Of a stretch of DNA of 64,000 nt, positions 1 through 8,792 are shown one piece after another; the stretch's first letter is position 1, and each line of letters starts with the position of its first letter. Origin of the DNA: Bacillus sp. CHD6a (GTDB lineage Bacteria > Bacillota > Bacilli > Bacillales > Bacillaceae_I). The stretch is taken from positions 122,222 through 186,221 of the forward strand of contig NZ_LBMD01000012.1 in assembly GCF_001293645.1 (NCBI RefSeq), read 5' to 3'. Made by a program: the position numbers and the translations under genes. Below the pieces are notes generated by a model, which did not search any database, was not told where the DNA came from, and saw only the letters and a list, made by a program, of their open reading frames with translations.

Positions 1-235
1 TCACTTTCTTTTCGGAGGTGCTAGTTATACCGATTGGCTTGTTCAACGCAATATAAACATTATTTCTAGCAATCCGTATTAGTTGTCCGTTAACCAATAC
101 CTCGTCTCCAGGGTTTACCTGACCACCGATCTTGGCAACCTTCCCGTTGATTTTCACTCTACCTTCTTCAATCAATTTATCTGCTCCGCGCCTCGAAGCA
201 ACCCCAGAGTCACTAATAAATTTATTTATTCTCAT
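1..235 (-). CDS. rluF: 23S rRNA pseudouridine synthase, RluF type (5' part only)
   Basis: This is the N-terminal 78 codons of a gene that runs off the left edge. The ATG is the complement of 233-235, with an AGGA ribosome site about 11 bases upstream. The translation opens with an S4 RNA-binding domain ([14 protein letters not shown], then a GRVKINGK loop) and leads into the KPIGITST segment that begins the catalytic domain of the RluB/RluE/RluF family. These enzymes convert one uridine of 23S rRNA to pseudouridine. RluF is the best match by memory of the family, because GITSTSE follows the KP motif. The catalytic Asp lies outside the window, so RluB or RluE remains possible. Confidence 0.8.
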   Translation of the reverse strand, partial: MRINKFISDSGVASRRGADKLIEEGRVKINGKVAKIGGQVNPGDEVLVNGQLIRIARNNVYIALNKPIGITSTSEKKV

Positions 236-640
236 TCTCGTACACGTCCTTATATGAAAAAATGAACTCACTCTTATATAGGAAGAAGTGAGGAATAATC
301 CTTTATATGTACCCTATCATACAATAAACCAAGGACCGCTTACAAATAAAGGGGGAACCAGTAGATGCGTGAAGATTTTGAGTGATGCTTTAACGCTTTA
401 ACGGGGAGCGGGTCAGACCCCTTTTAACACTCCTTTTATGTAATTTCTACCATTCAAAATAGTAGAAACCTAGTATTTATCTGCAAATTTTCGACATTTT
501 TCTCTTCTAGGTATTTTTATTCATGAAAATATGTTCATCTTTGAAAAACATATATTGAAATATTAGAAGTTTACGAATATAGTTAGTATAGTAAGGGTTT
601 TCACTTTACTATAAATTTTTAATTTTGGGGGAATTACAAA
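236..640. other. intergenic region between rluF and nupN
   Basis: No gene is seen in these 405 bases. Three weak signals are present. A hairpin at about 265-292 (CTCACT/AGTGAG arms) is followed on the minus strand by a T-run just before rluF, so it could be an attenuator or terminator. A short perfect palindrome GGGTCAGACCC lies near 410-420. A sequence at 486-500 resembles a CodY box, but only about 10 of 15 positions match. A GGGGG ribosome site directly precedes nupN. No purine riboswitch signature was found. Confidence 0.35.
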
Positions 641-1747
641 ATGAAAAAGGGTTTAATTGCAACGATCGTCACAGTTTTAACTACGATGATCTTTCTAGTA
701 GGTTGCGGAACTGACAACAATGGCAGCTCTGACTCTGCTTCTGGCGATGGCAGCGGTTCTGACTTAATGGTCGGAATGGTGACGGACGCTGGAACGATTG
801 ATGACAAATCTTTTAATGAAGGAACTTGGACAGGTATCCTTCAAGCTAAAGAAGACTTCGGCATTACAGAGAAATACTTAAAGCCAGCCGGAACTACAGA
901 AGCTGACTACATGCAAGAAATTACAAACTTATATGATGCAGACTTTAAATTTATTGTTACTCCTGGATTTAAATTTGAAACAGCGGTATTCCAAGCACAA
1001 AGCCAATATGAAGATGCAAAATTCGTTCTAATCGATGGATCTCCACATAAAGGTGACTTTAACCCTGTTGTAGGTGAAAACACAGTATCTATCTTCTTCG
1101 CTGAGCACGAAGCTGGATTCTTAGCTGGTATTGCTACGGCTCTTGAATTAAAAGAAGGCGAAGCTGGTTTCATCGGTGGTATGGAAATTCCTCCAGTTCA
1201 AAAGTTTAACTGGGGCTTCCAACAAGGTGTTGCGTATGCTAATGAAAACCTAGATACAAATGTAAGCATTAAAGCAGAAAACGTTGTGTACCAAGGTACA
1301 TTTGATGATGTAGCTGCAGGTCAGCAAATTGCTGGAGCAATGTTTGACCGTGGCGTAAATGTAATCTTCGCAGCAGCGGGTGGAGTTGGCGTTGGGGCAA
1401 TCAACGAAGCGAAAACTCGTGTAGCAGGTGGAGACGATGTATGGATGGTCGGAGTAGACGTTGACCAATACGAAGAAGGAAAAATGGACAACGGCGAATC
1501 TGTTATCCTAACTTCTGCAATGAAGAAAATTGACACAGCTGCTGCTGATATGATCAAAGCAGAAATCGATGGAAAATTCCCAGGCGGAGAAACACTTATT
1601 TTTGATGCGAAAAACGACGGTGTAGGTCTTCCTGAAGAAAATCCAAACTTAAGTGATGAAACTTCTACTAAGGTAGATGAGATCTTTGAATTAATCAAAT
1701 CTGGTGAAGTAGAAGTATCTGCTGAACAAGGCGAATTGATCAAGTAA
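641..1747 (+). CDS. nupN: nucleoside-binding lipoprotein of a BMP-type ABC importer
   Basis: This 368-residue protein has a lipoprotein signal peptide ending in the lipobox LVGC (lipidated Cys22), then a Ser/Gly/Asp-rich linker, then a BmpA/PnrA/Med fold (VGMVTDAGTIDDKSFNE near the mature start). It captures the nucleoside outside the membrane. The three genes downstream match the ATPase and two permeases of B. subtilis nupNOPQ (yufNOPQ), the guanosine importer, so the same role is inferred. GGGGG precedes the ATG. A strong terminator and 570 bases of repeat DNA separate it from nupO, which would let it be made in excess. Substrate choice (guanosine or another nucleoside) cannot be read from sequence alone. 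Confidence 0.9.
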   Translation: MKKGLIATIVTVLTTMIFLVGCGTDNNGSSDSASGDGSGSDLMVGMVTDAGTIDDKSFNEGTWTGILQAKEDFGITEKYLKPAGTTEADYMQEITNLYDADFKFIVTPGFKFETAVFQAQSQYEDAKFVLIDGSPHKGDFNPVVGENTVSIFFAEHEAGFLAGIATALELKEGEAGFIGGMEIPPVQKFNWGFQQGVAYANENLDTNVSIKAENVVYQGTFDDVAAGQQIAGAMFDRGVNVIFAAAGGVGVGAINEAKTRVAGGDDVWMVGVDVDQYEEGKMDNGESVILTSAMKKIDTAAADMIKAEIDGKFPGGETLIFDAKNDGVGLPEENPNLSDETSTKVDEIFELIKSGEVEVSAEQGELIK

Positions 1748-1769
1748 TACGTGCAGTACCTGCGTAATG

Positions 1770-1836
1770 ATCTAAAGCAAACTTGTTTGCTAGATTCAGA
1801 TTGATAAAGTAAAGGCGGGGTGACCCGCCTTTTTTA
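1770..1836 (+). terminator. terminator after nupN, with an upstream stabilising hairpin
   Basis: AAAGGCGGGGTGACCCGCCTTTTTT at 1811-1836 is a GC-rich stem with a U-tract and reads as an intrinsic terminator. A second hairpin at 1770-1795 (GCAAAC/GTTTGC arms extended by ATCTA/TAGAT) precedes it and could protect the nupN mRNA 3' end. Confidence 0.85.
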
Positions 1837-1927
1837 ATGCAAATGTAAGAGGTTAGTTGTCTGTCCTCTTGGGATAAATAAACTGTTTTGGCAAAGTTTG
1901 TTGGAGTTTATAGAGTGTTGGATATTA

Positions 1928-2262
1928 GTGGATTGGAGTGGAAGCCACTTGACTCCTGCGGGAGATAGAGGGAAACGAGAGACCCCGGGCAAAGCAAGGC
2001 CACTGAAAAACTGATATAATATAGTATTTTTGTATTTTCGAGCTGTGGATTGGAGCAATAGGCGTAGACTCCTGAGGGAGATAGCGCTAGGTGGAGACCC
2101 CGCAGGCTTGCCGAGGAGGCTCCAGCAGCGCCCCTAGGAAAGCGAAGCCAATTGCGGAAATCCACAGCGACGTTTAAACAATACCTAGATTCAAAGACTT
2201 TTTCAGTGGCCTTAGCAAAGCCGAGGAAAGCAAGTGGCTGCAACGAAAAGAAACGGGACAGC
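1928..2262 (+). repeat. outer structured intergenic repeat, interrupted by a MITE-like element
   Basis: The left half (about 1928-1995) and right half (about 2214-2262) together form one repeat with arms GCCACTTG and CAAGTGGC. It belongs to the same broad family as the repeats at 28.5, 37.1, 44.7, 50.1, 53.7 and 63.9 kb. It is split by a second element at 1996-2213. The outer boundaries are approximate. It lies between the nupN terminator and the nupO ribosome site, so the nupOPQ promoter is either inside this DNA or just downstream of it. Confidence 0.65.
1996..2213 (+). mobile_element. MITE-like element copy 1, nested in another repeat
   Basis: The 218-bp element has 15-bp terminal inverted repeats, AAGGCCACTGAAAAA at 1996-2010 and its exact complement at 2199-2213. 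The interior is the common structured core (GGAGACCCCGCAGG, then CCGAGGAGGCTCC, then GGAAAGCGAAGCC). The flanking octamers GGCAAAGC (1988-1995) and AGCAAAGC (2214-2221) agree at 7 of 8 bases, as expected of a slightly decayed 8-bp target duplication. It has no coding capacity, so any transposase must act from elsewhere. Confidence 0.7.
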
Positions 2263-2317
2263 TTATAAACGGCAACCTTTGCGAAAAAACCAAAAACAAA
2301 AAAGGGAGAATCACTCT

Positions 2318-3841
2318 ATGGACTATGTAGTGGAGATGCTCAATATCCGGAAAGAGTTTACTGGAATAGTTGCCAATGATGATATTACACTTCGTCTGAA
2401 GCAAGGGGAAATTCACGCCCTTCTTGGAGAAAATGGTGCCGGGAAATCAACACTGATGGCTATTTTGTTCGGTATGTATCAACCGGATAGAGGATCTATA
2501 AAAATTAATGGCAAGGAAACGAAAATTTCCAATCCTAATGTTGCGACAAAACTCGGTATCGGGATGGTCCACCAACACTTCAAGCTGGTCAGTAACTTTA
2601 CGGTAACAGAAAACATCATGCTTGGTTCTGAATTGCATAAAATGTATGTGCTTGATAAGAAAACGGCCAGCAAAAGAATTGAAGATTTGTCTAAAAAATA
2701 TGGCTTGAATGTAGATCCACATGCCAAAATTGAAGACATTTCAGTCGGCATGCAACAGCGTGTTGAAATTCTAAAAATGCTATATCGTCAAGCGGACGTT
2801 CTTATTTTGGACGAACCTACCGCGGTTCTTACCCCTCAAGAAATTGAGGAACTCGGTAAGATTATGAAGAACCTTATCGCAGAAGGTAAATCCATCATTA
2901 TTATCACGCACAAATTAAAAGAAATTAAGGCGATGGCAGACAGGTGTACGGTTATCAGAAGAGGAAAGACAATTGGCACGGTTAATGTAGCGGAAACGTC
3001 TAAAGAACAAATGGCTGAAATGATGGTCGGACGAGAAGTAAACTTTAAGGTCGACAAGACAGAAGCAACTCCAAGTGACGTCGTATTAAAAATGGATAAT
3101 GTTTCGGTAAAGAAGGGCAAGGATGTAGTTGCTCTTAAGAACATGTCTTTAGAGCTGAAAAAAGGTGAAATTCTCGGAATTGCAGGGGTAGACGGCAATG
3201 GTCAGGCTGAAATTGTGGAAAGCATCACTGGATTGAAACAAGCGGACTCCGGGACCATCCTTTTTGAAGGAAAAGACATTACCAAAATGCCGGTTCGTTC
3301 AAGAATCGCAAGCGGGATTGCACACATACCAGAAGACCGTCATAAGCATGGACTTGTTTTAGATTATACGATTGAGGAGAACATGGTGCTTGAGCTTTAT
3401 CATAAAGAGCCATTCTCCAAGCGTGGCGTACTCAATTTTGCTGCGATTAAAAAACATGCAGATAACATTATTAACAGCTTTGATGTACGTTCAGGTGAAG
3501 GCGGGAAGTCCATTGCCAGGTCCCTTTCAGGTGGTAACCAGCAAAAAGCGGTAATTGGACGTGAAATTGAACTAGACCCTACATTGTTAATTGCCGTTCA
3601 GCCGACGCGCGGACTGGATGTTGGTTCTATTGAATATATCCACAAAAGACTAGTGGAACAGCGTGATAAAGGGAAAGCTGTTTTACTTGTGTCCTTAGAA
3701 TTAGATGAAGTATTAAATGTTTCAGATCGCATCGCCGTTGTGAACAATGGCCAACTAGTTGGAATCGTGAATGCAAAGGAAACAAACGAGAACGAACTTG
3801 GACTAATGATGGCTGGCGTGATGAAGGGGGAAGAAGAATGA
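2318..3841 (+). CDS. nupO: nucleoside ABC importer, double ATPase subunit
   Basis: This 507-residue protein has two fused ABC domains. The first has Walker A GENGAGKST (residues 37-45), a signature region near 142 (SVGMQQRVE) and Walker B LILDEPT near 161-167. The second has a degenerate P-loop (GVDGNGQAE, near 290) and LSGGNQQK near 402, the usual pattern for sugar and nucleoside double ATPases in which one site is inactive. The ATG at 2318 is chosen because AAAGGGAGAA at 2301-2310 is correctly spaced; an in-frame upstream start at 2234 would lie in repeat DNA. The stop overlaps the nupP start (ATGA). It powers import through NupP and NupQ. Confidence 0.93.
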   Translation: MDYVVEMLNIRKEFTGIVANDDITLRLKQGEIHALLGENGAGKSTLMAILFGMYQPDRGSIKINGKETKISNPNVATKLGIGMVHQHFKLVSNFTVTENIMLGSELHKMYVLDKKTASKRIEDLSKKYGLNVDPHAKIEDISVGMQQRVEILKMLYRQADVLILDEPTAVLTPQEIEELGKIMKNLIAEGKSIIIITHKLKEIKAMADRCTVIRRGKTIGTVNVAETSKEQMAEMMVGREVNFKVDKTEATPSDVVLKMDNVSVKKGKDVVALKNMSLELKKGEILGIAGVDGNGQAEIVESITGLKQADSGTILFEGKDITKMPVRSRIASGIAHIPEDRHKHGLVLDYTIEENMVLELYHKEPFSKRGVLNFAAIKKHADNIINSFDVRSGEGGKSIARSLSGGNQQKAVIGREIELDPTLLIAVQPTRGLDVGSIEYIHKRLVEQRDKGKAVLLVSLELDEVLNVSDRIAVVNNGQLVGIVNAKETNENELGLMMAGVMKGEEE

Positions 3842-4923
3842 GAAATGGCATAATCTCGTTACTTGCTGTCCTTTTCGGTTTGATTGCAGGTGCGATATTG
3901 ATGGCAGTCACAGGAAACAATCCTGTAGAAGGATATAAATATTTATTTGAAGGCGGTTTAAAAAATCTGTCCAGAATCGGAAATACGCTAGCAACAGCTA
4001 CGCCACTCATTTTCACAGGTTTATCAGTTGCTTTTGCATTCCGTACAGGCTTGTTTAATATAGGAGCAGCAGGGCAAATGCTCTTCGGTGGTTTTTGTGC
4101 CGTTGCTGTCGGATTGACTTTTGATGTGTCCAGACCGCTTTTATTAGTATTGATGGTCGTGGCTGGTTTTATCGGAGGGGCACTTTGGGCTTTTATTCCT
4201 GGTCTATTAAAGGCAAAGTTCAACGTACATGAAGTAGTTTCAACCATTATGATGAACTGGATTGCCTACTGGACAGTATACTATGCGGTTCCTGCCTACT
4301 TTAAAGGCGAGTTTTTGGAAACAGAATCTAAAAAGCTACCAGAATCGGCATCTTTACGTACACCAATTTTAACAGAAATGTTTGATGGGTCTTATATTAA
4401 TCTAGGTTTATTTATTGCAACAATTGCAGTAATCATCTTCTCCTTTATTATCAATAAAACCACGCTTGGTTATGAGTTAAAGGCAGTAGGATTTAACCGT
4501 GATTCAGCAGAATATGCAGGGATAGCAGTTAACAGAAGTATTGTGACTTCCATGGTCATTGCCGGTGGTTTGGCTGGTTTAGGGGGAGTGGCATTCTATG
4601 CTGGAAATGCAACAAGCATTCAAATTGGTATTCTCCCAACCCAAGGTTTTGATGGAATTGCCGTGGCACTTCTTGGAGCAAACACGGGTATAGGGGTATT
4701 ACTTGCGGCTGTTTTCTTCGGACTTCTTTATTCCGGTCGAGGTTTTATGAATGCCATGACGGATATTCCGCCAGAGATTGCAGATTCCATTATCGCTATC
4801 ATTATCTATTTTGCCGCAACAAGCATTCTAATAGATCGCATGATTCGCTTTTTTATCAATAAAAAGAAAAATAGACAACCGGTAGCAACTCAAAACAATG
4901 TTCAGAAGAAGGAGGAGGTATAA
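3838..4923 (+). CDS. nupP: nucleoside ABC importer, permease subunit 1
   Basis: This 361-residue polytopic membrane protein has about eight to nine hydrophobic segments and a Lys/Asn-rich cytoplasmic tail. It matches the BPD_transp_2 (LivH/RbsC-like) permease family, with the GLFNIGAAGQM motif near residue 75 and GGLAGLGGVAF in the second half. The ATG overlaps the nupO stop, so translation is probably coupled. It pairs with NupQ to form the channel for the substrate delivered by NupN. Confidence 0.92.
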   Translation: MRNGIISLLAVLFGLIAGAILMAVTGNNPVEGYKYLFEGGLKNLSRIGNTLATATPLIFTGLSVAFAFRTGLFNIGAAGQMLFGGFCAVAVGLTFDVSRPLLLVLMVVAGFIGGALWAFIPGLLKAKFNVHEVVSTIMMNWIAYWTVYYAVPAYFKGEFLETESKKLPESASLRTPILTEMFDGSYINLGLFIATIAVIIFSFIINKTTLGYELKAVGFNRDSAEYAGIAVNRSIVTSMVIAGGLAGLGGVAFYAGNATSIQIGILPTQGFDGIAVALLGANTGIGVLLAAVFFGLLYSGRGFMNAMTDIPPEIADSIIAIIIYFAATSILIDRMIRFFINKKKNRQPVATQNNVQKKEEV

Positions 4924-4926
4924 GGT

Positions 4927-5877
4927 ATGTGGACAGTGATTCAACAGATAGCACCGTACGCAATCATCTTCACTATCCCTCTTTTGATCACAGCGTTAGG
5001 AGCTTTATTCAGTGAGCGAAGTGGAGTTGTTAACATTGGTTTAGAAGGATTAATGGTCATAGGGGCATTTACAGGAGCCCTTGTCATTTTGAACATGCAG
5101 GAAATGATGCCTGGTCAGCAAAAGGCAATCTGGATTGGGCTAGCTCTTGCTACTGTGATGGGATTATTATTCTCCCTTCTTCACGCGTTTGCAAGTATTA
5201 ATCTTCATGCCAACCAGATTATCAGTGGGACAGCCATTAATATGATTGCTGCCGCTATTACCGTCTTCTTGGCTCGAAATATTACAGGTAGCGGAAACAT
5301 TCAAATTAGCACATTAAAACCTTTTAATGTTCCATTTTTATCAGATATACCAGTAATCGGCAGTCTGCTATTTACTAGAACTTATGCAACGACTTGGCTC
5401 GTTCTTGCCATTTTGCTAATTAGTGCATTCATGCTGTACAAAACACCTTTCGGACTTCGTCTTCGTTCTTGCGGTGAGCATCCACATGCAGCAGAAGCAG
5501 CAGGAATCAGTGTAAGTAAGATGCGTTATATAGGGGTAATGATCTCAGGGGCTTTCTCTGGTTTAGGAGGAGCGGTTTTCATCGTAACAACTGGTGGAGA
5601 ATTCAACGGAACGGTTGCAGGACTTGGATTCTTAGCACTTGCGTCCTTGATTTTCGGACAGTGGAAGCCACTTGGTATCCTGGCGGCAACTCTGTTCTTC
5701 GGTTTTGCGACTACGGTGGCGAACGTTTCACAGGTAATTCCTTCTTTGGCTGTCATCCCGCCAGTATTCTTGAAGGTATTTCCTTACGTTGTGACGTTAA
5801 TTGCGTTAATCGTGTTTTCTAAATCCTCTCAAGCTCCAAAAGCAGTGGGAGAACCATTTGATTCTGGAAAACGATAA
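4927..5877 (+). CDS. nupQ: nucleoside ABC importer, permease subunit 2
   Basis: This 316-residue membrane protein has the same fold family as NupP. Family hallmarks are SERSGVVNIGLEGLM near residue 30 and GAFSGLGGAVF near 200. It starts three bases after the nupP stop, with GGAGG inside the nupP 3' end as ribosome site. It is the last gene of the importer operon and is followed by a terminator. Confidence 0.92.
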   Translation: MWTVIQQIAPYAIIFTIPLLITALGALFSERSGVVNIGLEGLMVIGAFTGALVILNMQEMMPGQQKAIWIGLALATVMGLLFSLLHAFASINLHANQIISGTAINMIAAAITVFLARNITGSGNIQISTLKPFNVPFLSDIPVIGSLLFTRTYATTWLVLAILLISAFMLYKTPFGLRLRSCGEHPHAAEAAGISVSKMRYIGVMISGAFSGLGGAVFIVTTGGEFNGTVAGLGFLALASLIFGQWKPLGILAATLFFGFATTVANVSQVIPSLAVIPPVFLKVFPYVVTLIALIVFSKSSQAPKAVGEPFDSGKR

Positions 5878-5886
5878 GACATCTAG

Positions 5887-5918
5887 ACACGCTCTCTTTT
5901 ATGGGGGGCGTGTTTTTG
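5887..5918 (+). terminator. terminator after nupQ
   Basis: Arms ACACGC and GCGTGT enclose a loop and are followed by TTTTTG. It lies 10 bases after the nupQ stop. Confidence 0.75.
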
Positions 5919-5956
5919 TTATATTAGGAAAGAACATCCAAATAAGGAGAAAAACA

Positions 5957-6895
5957 ATGCATACTTCATCCGAACAAGAGAGACTCATGAATAAAGTCGA
6001 GGAATATATAGAAAATAATCTTGAGAGCCCACTCAGCCTTGAAAAGCTAGCCTCTATCTCTACTTACTCGCCCTATCACTTTCAACGGATTTTTAAAGCG
6101 CATGTGGGGGAAACTCCTGCTAACTATGTAAAGCGACTTAGAATGGAAAAAGCTGCGCATTATTTAATTTATGAACAAAGCATACCAATTACGCAGATTG
6201 CGTTCATGTGCGGCTTTACTTCTCTTTCTTACTTCACAACTTCCTTTCATACATTTTTTCAATGCAGTCCCACTAAATGGAGAGAAGGAGCCTATTTAAA
6301 GCGATTTCCACGAGAATATGCTGATAATAGCAAGAAATCTAAACAGCTTCGCAACATGGAGCAAGAACAGCTAATCAATGAGGGATATAATAAGTTTCAG
6401 TGGCTCGATCTTGAAAAAGTAAAGATCATGGAGTTTCCAGCATGCACAACTGTAAAAAGACAAAATGTCGGCCCATACACAAAAGGGATCCCCGAAGTTT
6501 GGGAGAGAGTGTACCATTGGGGAAAGGCTCGAGATCTTATAACGGACAACACGTTCATGTTTGGGGTGCCTAAAAATAATCCATATATAACTCCAGCGGA
6601 AATGAGCCGATATGATTGTCATCTAGCTATAGAAGGGTTGATGGATGATACCCTAGTGACCTATCACTTTACAGGGGGAAAGCATGTAGTCTATGAGTTC
6701 GATGAGCCTGTAGATTATATGCAAAGGAATAAGCTGATGGAGTGCTATTCGGAGCTGTACAGCTTTTGGCTTCCTAAAAGCGGATATAAATACTTGGATA
6801 ACCCTATAGAACTTATATCCATGAAATCTAAAAAAGGCAGCTTGGAAGTGGATGTTAGAGTGAAGGCCATTTCATTAGCGATTGAGCCGAAATAA
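5957..6895 (+). CDS. AraC-family regulator with GyrI-like effector domain
   Basis: This 312-residue protein has two N-terminal AraC helix-turn-helix motifs (residues about 8-105: SLEKLASISTYSPYHFQRIFK, then ITQIAFMCGFTSLSYFTTSF). The C-terminal half (about 140-312) looks like a GyrI/BmrR-type small-molecule-binding domain, as in Rob and YobU-like proteins. AAGGAG upstream supports the ATG at 5957; the frame is open further upstream through the nupQ terminator, but that start is not credible. It probably senses a hydrophobic drug-like ligand. The next gene, a small membrane protein, could be a target. That link is inference. Confidence 0.85.
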   Translation: MHTSSEQERLMNKVEEYIENNLESPLSLEKLASISTYSPYHFQRIFKAHVGETPANYVKRLRMEKAAHYLIYEQSIPITQIAFMCGFTSLSYFTTSFHTFFQCSPTKWREGAYLKRFPREYADNSKKSKQLRNMEQEQLINEGYNKFQWLDLEKVKIMEFPACTTVKRQNVGPYTKGIPEVWERVYHWGKARDLITDNTFMFGVPKNNPYITPAEMSRYDCHLAIEGLMDDTLVTYHFTGGKHVVYEFDEPVDYMQRNKLMECYSELYSFWLPKSGYKYLDNPIELISMKSKKGSLEVDVRVKAISLAIEPK

Positions 6896-6926
6896 AATAA
6901 ATTCGTAAAAGAGGAGAATAGAAAAT

Positions 6927-7319
6927 ATGATGAATTGGTTCGAATTAAATGTTGTTGCGATACTTATAGGTGCTCTTCTGTATGCATTTTATGGAGGAAT
7001 CTATTACACGATTATGCTTGGAAAAAAGAAAGACCCGCAATTTAAACAGACGGAAGGCCCGCTAAAATATGTGGTATCTATAATTATTGCATTTGTCAGT
7101 TCTTTTATAGTAGCATTTTTCGTGCAGGCAGCAGGAGCAGATGGTATCCTGAGCGGTCTGATCGTAGGATTATTAATAGGGATAATAATTACGCTAGTCT
7201 ATTTAAAAAACACATTGTTTGGGTTGGTAACTAAAAAAGCATTCTATATTGCTGTTGGAGACCATCTCATCATATTTACATTGCTAGGTATGGTTCATGG
7301 GATCATAAATGGGATGTGA
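6927..7319 (+). CDS. DUF1761-family small membrane protein
   Basis: This 130-residue protein has four hydrophobic segments, at about residues 8-28, 48-68, 74-92 and 103-125. The pattern N-V-V-A near the start, with YYTIMLGKKK following the first helix, fits DUF1761, whose function is unknown. GAGGAG at 6911-6916 serves the first of two adjacent ATG codons. It follows the AraC-family gene by 31 bases on the same strand and is probably co-transcribed with it. Confidence 0.75.
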   Translation: MMNWFELNVVAILIGALLYAFYGGIYYTIMLGKKKDPQFKQTEGPLKYVVSIIIAFVSSFIVAFFVQAAGADGILSGLIVGLLIGIIITLVYLKNTLFGLVTKKAFYIAVGDHLIIFTLLGMVHGIINGM

Positions 7320-7323
7320 GGTT

Positions 7324-7366
7324 AAAAAAGCACTATGGCGGATTCTTTCCGGTGTAGTGTTTTTTT
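7324..7366 (+). terminator. terminator after the DUF1761 gene
   Basis: AAAAAAGCACTA pairs with TAGTGTTTTTTT around a loop containing GGCGGATTCTTTCC. It ends the AraC/DUF1761 unit. Confidence 0.75.
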
Positions 7367-7551
7367 CTGCATCTTCATAAAACATACTTAGCCCGAAGTA
7401 CTGAAAATAGTATTTGATTTACGAAAAATTATTCAATAAAATAAATGTTAGAAATGTCTGAAAATAGTGGTTTTAAGTAAAGAAAACTTATTTTTATCGA
7501 TGAAAGTTTGCATACATTCAAACCATCGAGCAGTGGAGGCGTCCAAGCGGC

Positions 7552-8577
7552 ATGTATAACAATTATATGGATAGCTTAATAGAAAATAAGGAGCTTCCAG
7601 GAGCAGTCCTTTATGCCTCCAAAAAGAAGCAACCTCTGTGTTATAAAGCAGTCGGTAGCTTTATTGGGGGAGATGCAAACCATTATCCCGTTACGGAAAA
7701 TACTTTGTTTGATGTTGCATCCTTGACAAAAGTGGTGGCAACTCTACCTGCAAGTCTATTGTTGTGGAGCAAAGGAGACTTACAACTTGAAAAGCCAGTC
7801 CAACATTATCTGGCTGAATTCCAATATGAAAAAGTGAAGGTGGAGGATCTGCTGACCCACCGTTCCGGGTTGCCGCCAGACCTTCCGTATGTGGCAAGGG
7901 ACGGGAAAAGGGATGTGATGAAATTAATCTATCAGACTAAGCTTCAGCACGAACCGGGGATCTCTGTCGTTTATAGTGATCTAGGAATGATTTTAGTAGG
8001 AAAGATCATAGAGAAAATTGCTGATCAACCACTTGATATCTTTACAAAGGAGCACATTTTTACACCTTGGGGATTAACTAACACAGGCTATAAGCTTCCT
8101 TCAGGTGTAGAAGCGCTTACCGCATCCACAGAGAAATTCGGAACTCGCTATATTCAAGGAGAAGTTCATGATGAAAAAGCATTGCACCTCGGAGGAGTGA
8201 GCGGCAGTGCCGGCTTATTTTCCACTGCGAAGGATATCGCCAAGTTCGCTAAGCACTTTTTATACCCAGAGGAACAGGATGTGTTACCTCCAGAACTAAT
8301 GCAGCTGGCAACGCGTCATAAGCAAAATAACCGAGGACTTGGATTTGAAGTGTGGAACGGAGAAGGCGAAGGGTTATCATGCGGACCAAGCTGGTCAATT
8401 GGTTCATTTGGCCATACAGGTTTCACAGGAACCAGTGTCTGGATTGACCCACAAGAAGAACTAATTGTGGCATTCTTGACCAATGCCGTTCATTACGGCA
8501 GGTCTACGAACATAAGAACCATCCGAAAAACATTACACTCGATGATTTACTCCTCCGTACAAGGGGAGACTTTATAA
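7552..8577 (+). CDS. serine hydrolase of the class C beta-lactamase/PBP4* family
   Basis: This 341-residue protein shows the three family motifs in order: SLTK (Ser57 nucleophile, Lys60), YSD (Tyr141) and HTG (288-290). There is no signal peptide, so it is probably cytoplasmic. Family members include D-aminopeptidases, esterases and amidases as well as beta-lactamases, so the substrate is unknown and antibiotic resistance should not be assumed. GGAGG is 12 bases before the ATG. An ATG at 7567 would also fit. It stands alone between two terminators. Confidence 0.85.
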   Translation: MYNNYMDSLIENKELPGAVLYASKKKQPLCYKAVGSFIGGDANHYPVTENTLFDVASLTKVVATLPASLLLWSKGDLQLEKPVQHYLAEFQYEKVKVEDLLTHRSGLPPDLPYVARDGKRDVMKLIYQTKLQHEPGISVVYSDLGMILVGKIIEKIADQPLDIFTKEHIFTPWGLTNTGYKLPSGVEALTASTEKFGTRYIQGEVHDEKALHLGGVSGSAGLFSTAKDIAKFAKHFLYPEEQDVLPPELMQLATRHKQNNRGLGFEVWNGEGEGLSCGPSWSIGSFGHTGFTGTSVWIDPQEELIVAFLTNAVHYGRSTNIRTIRKTLHSMIYSSVQGETL

Positions 8578-8665
8578 ATATTTTTTAAAAACATATGAAT
8601 AGTCTGACATCCGGTGCTGTGAAATAACGTGGAATGATATATTAACTGGATGAAATAGTTGATTT

Positions 8666-8699
8666 GGCATGCATTCTTAGAGGGATGTATGCCTTTTTT
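8666..8699 (+). terminator. terminator after the serine hydrolase gene
   Basis: GGCATGCAT and ATGTATGCC arms are followed by TTTTTT. It lies about 90 bases after the stop codon. Confidence 0.7.
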
Positions 8700-8715
8700 G
8701 GTTTGCACAGCTTGT

Positions 8716-8770
8716 TTTATTAGCCAAATTTTTTAGTTTATTATCCGAATATTAAATTTATTATCCATTT
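8716..8770. repeat. short 20-21 nt periodic array (TTTATTATCC type)
   Basis: TTTATTAGCC or TTTATTATCC recurs three times at 20-21 base spacing, at about 8716, 8737 and 8757, with diverged AT-rich spacers. The core is the complement of the GGATAA core in the array at 52.0 kb. It lies between the hydrolase terminator and the katE promoter. Confidence 0.45.
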
Positions 8771-8792
8771 TCCTAACTTTTACATTCATACC

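Noticed and set aside
486..500. CodY box upstream of nupN
   Set aside because: The B. subtilis operon is CodY-controlled, but this site matches only about 10 of 15 consensus positions, so it is not claimed as a feature.
480..640. Purine riboswitch upstream of nupN
   Set aside because: Looked for because of the nucleoside importer; the conserved three-way-junction sequences are absent.
7552..8577. Class C beta-lactamase
   Set aside because: The motifs are those of the broad serine-hydrolase family, there is no signal peptide, and YSD stands in place of YxN. Antibiotic hydrolysis is not supported.
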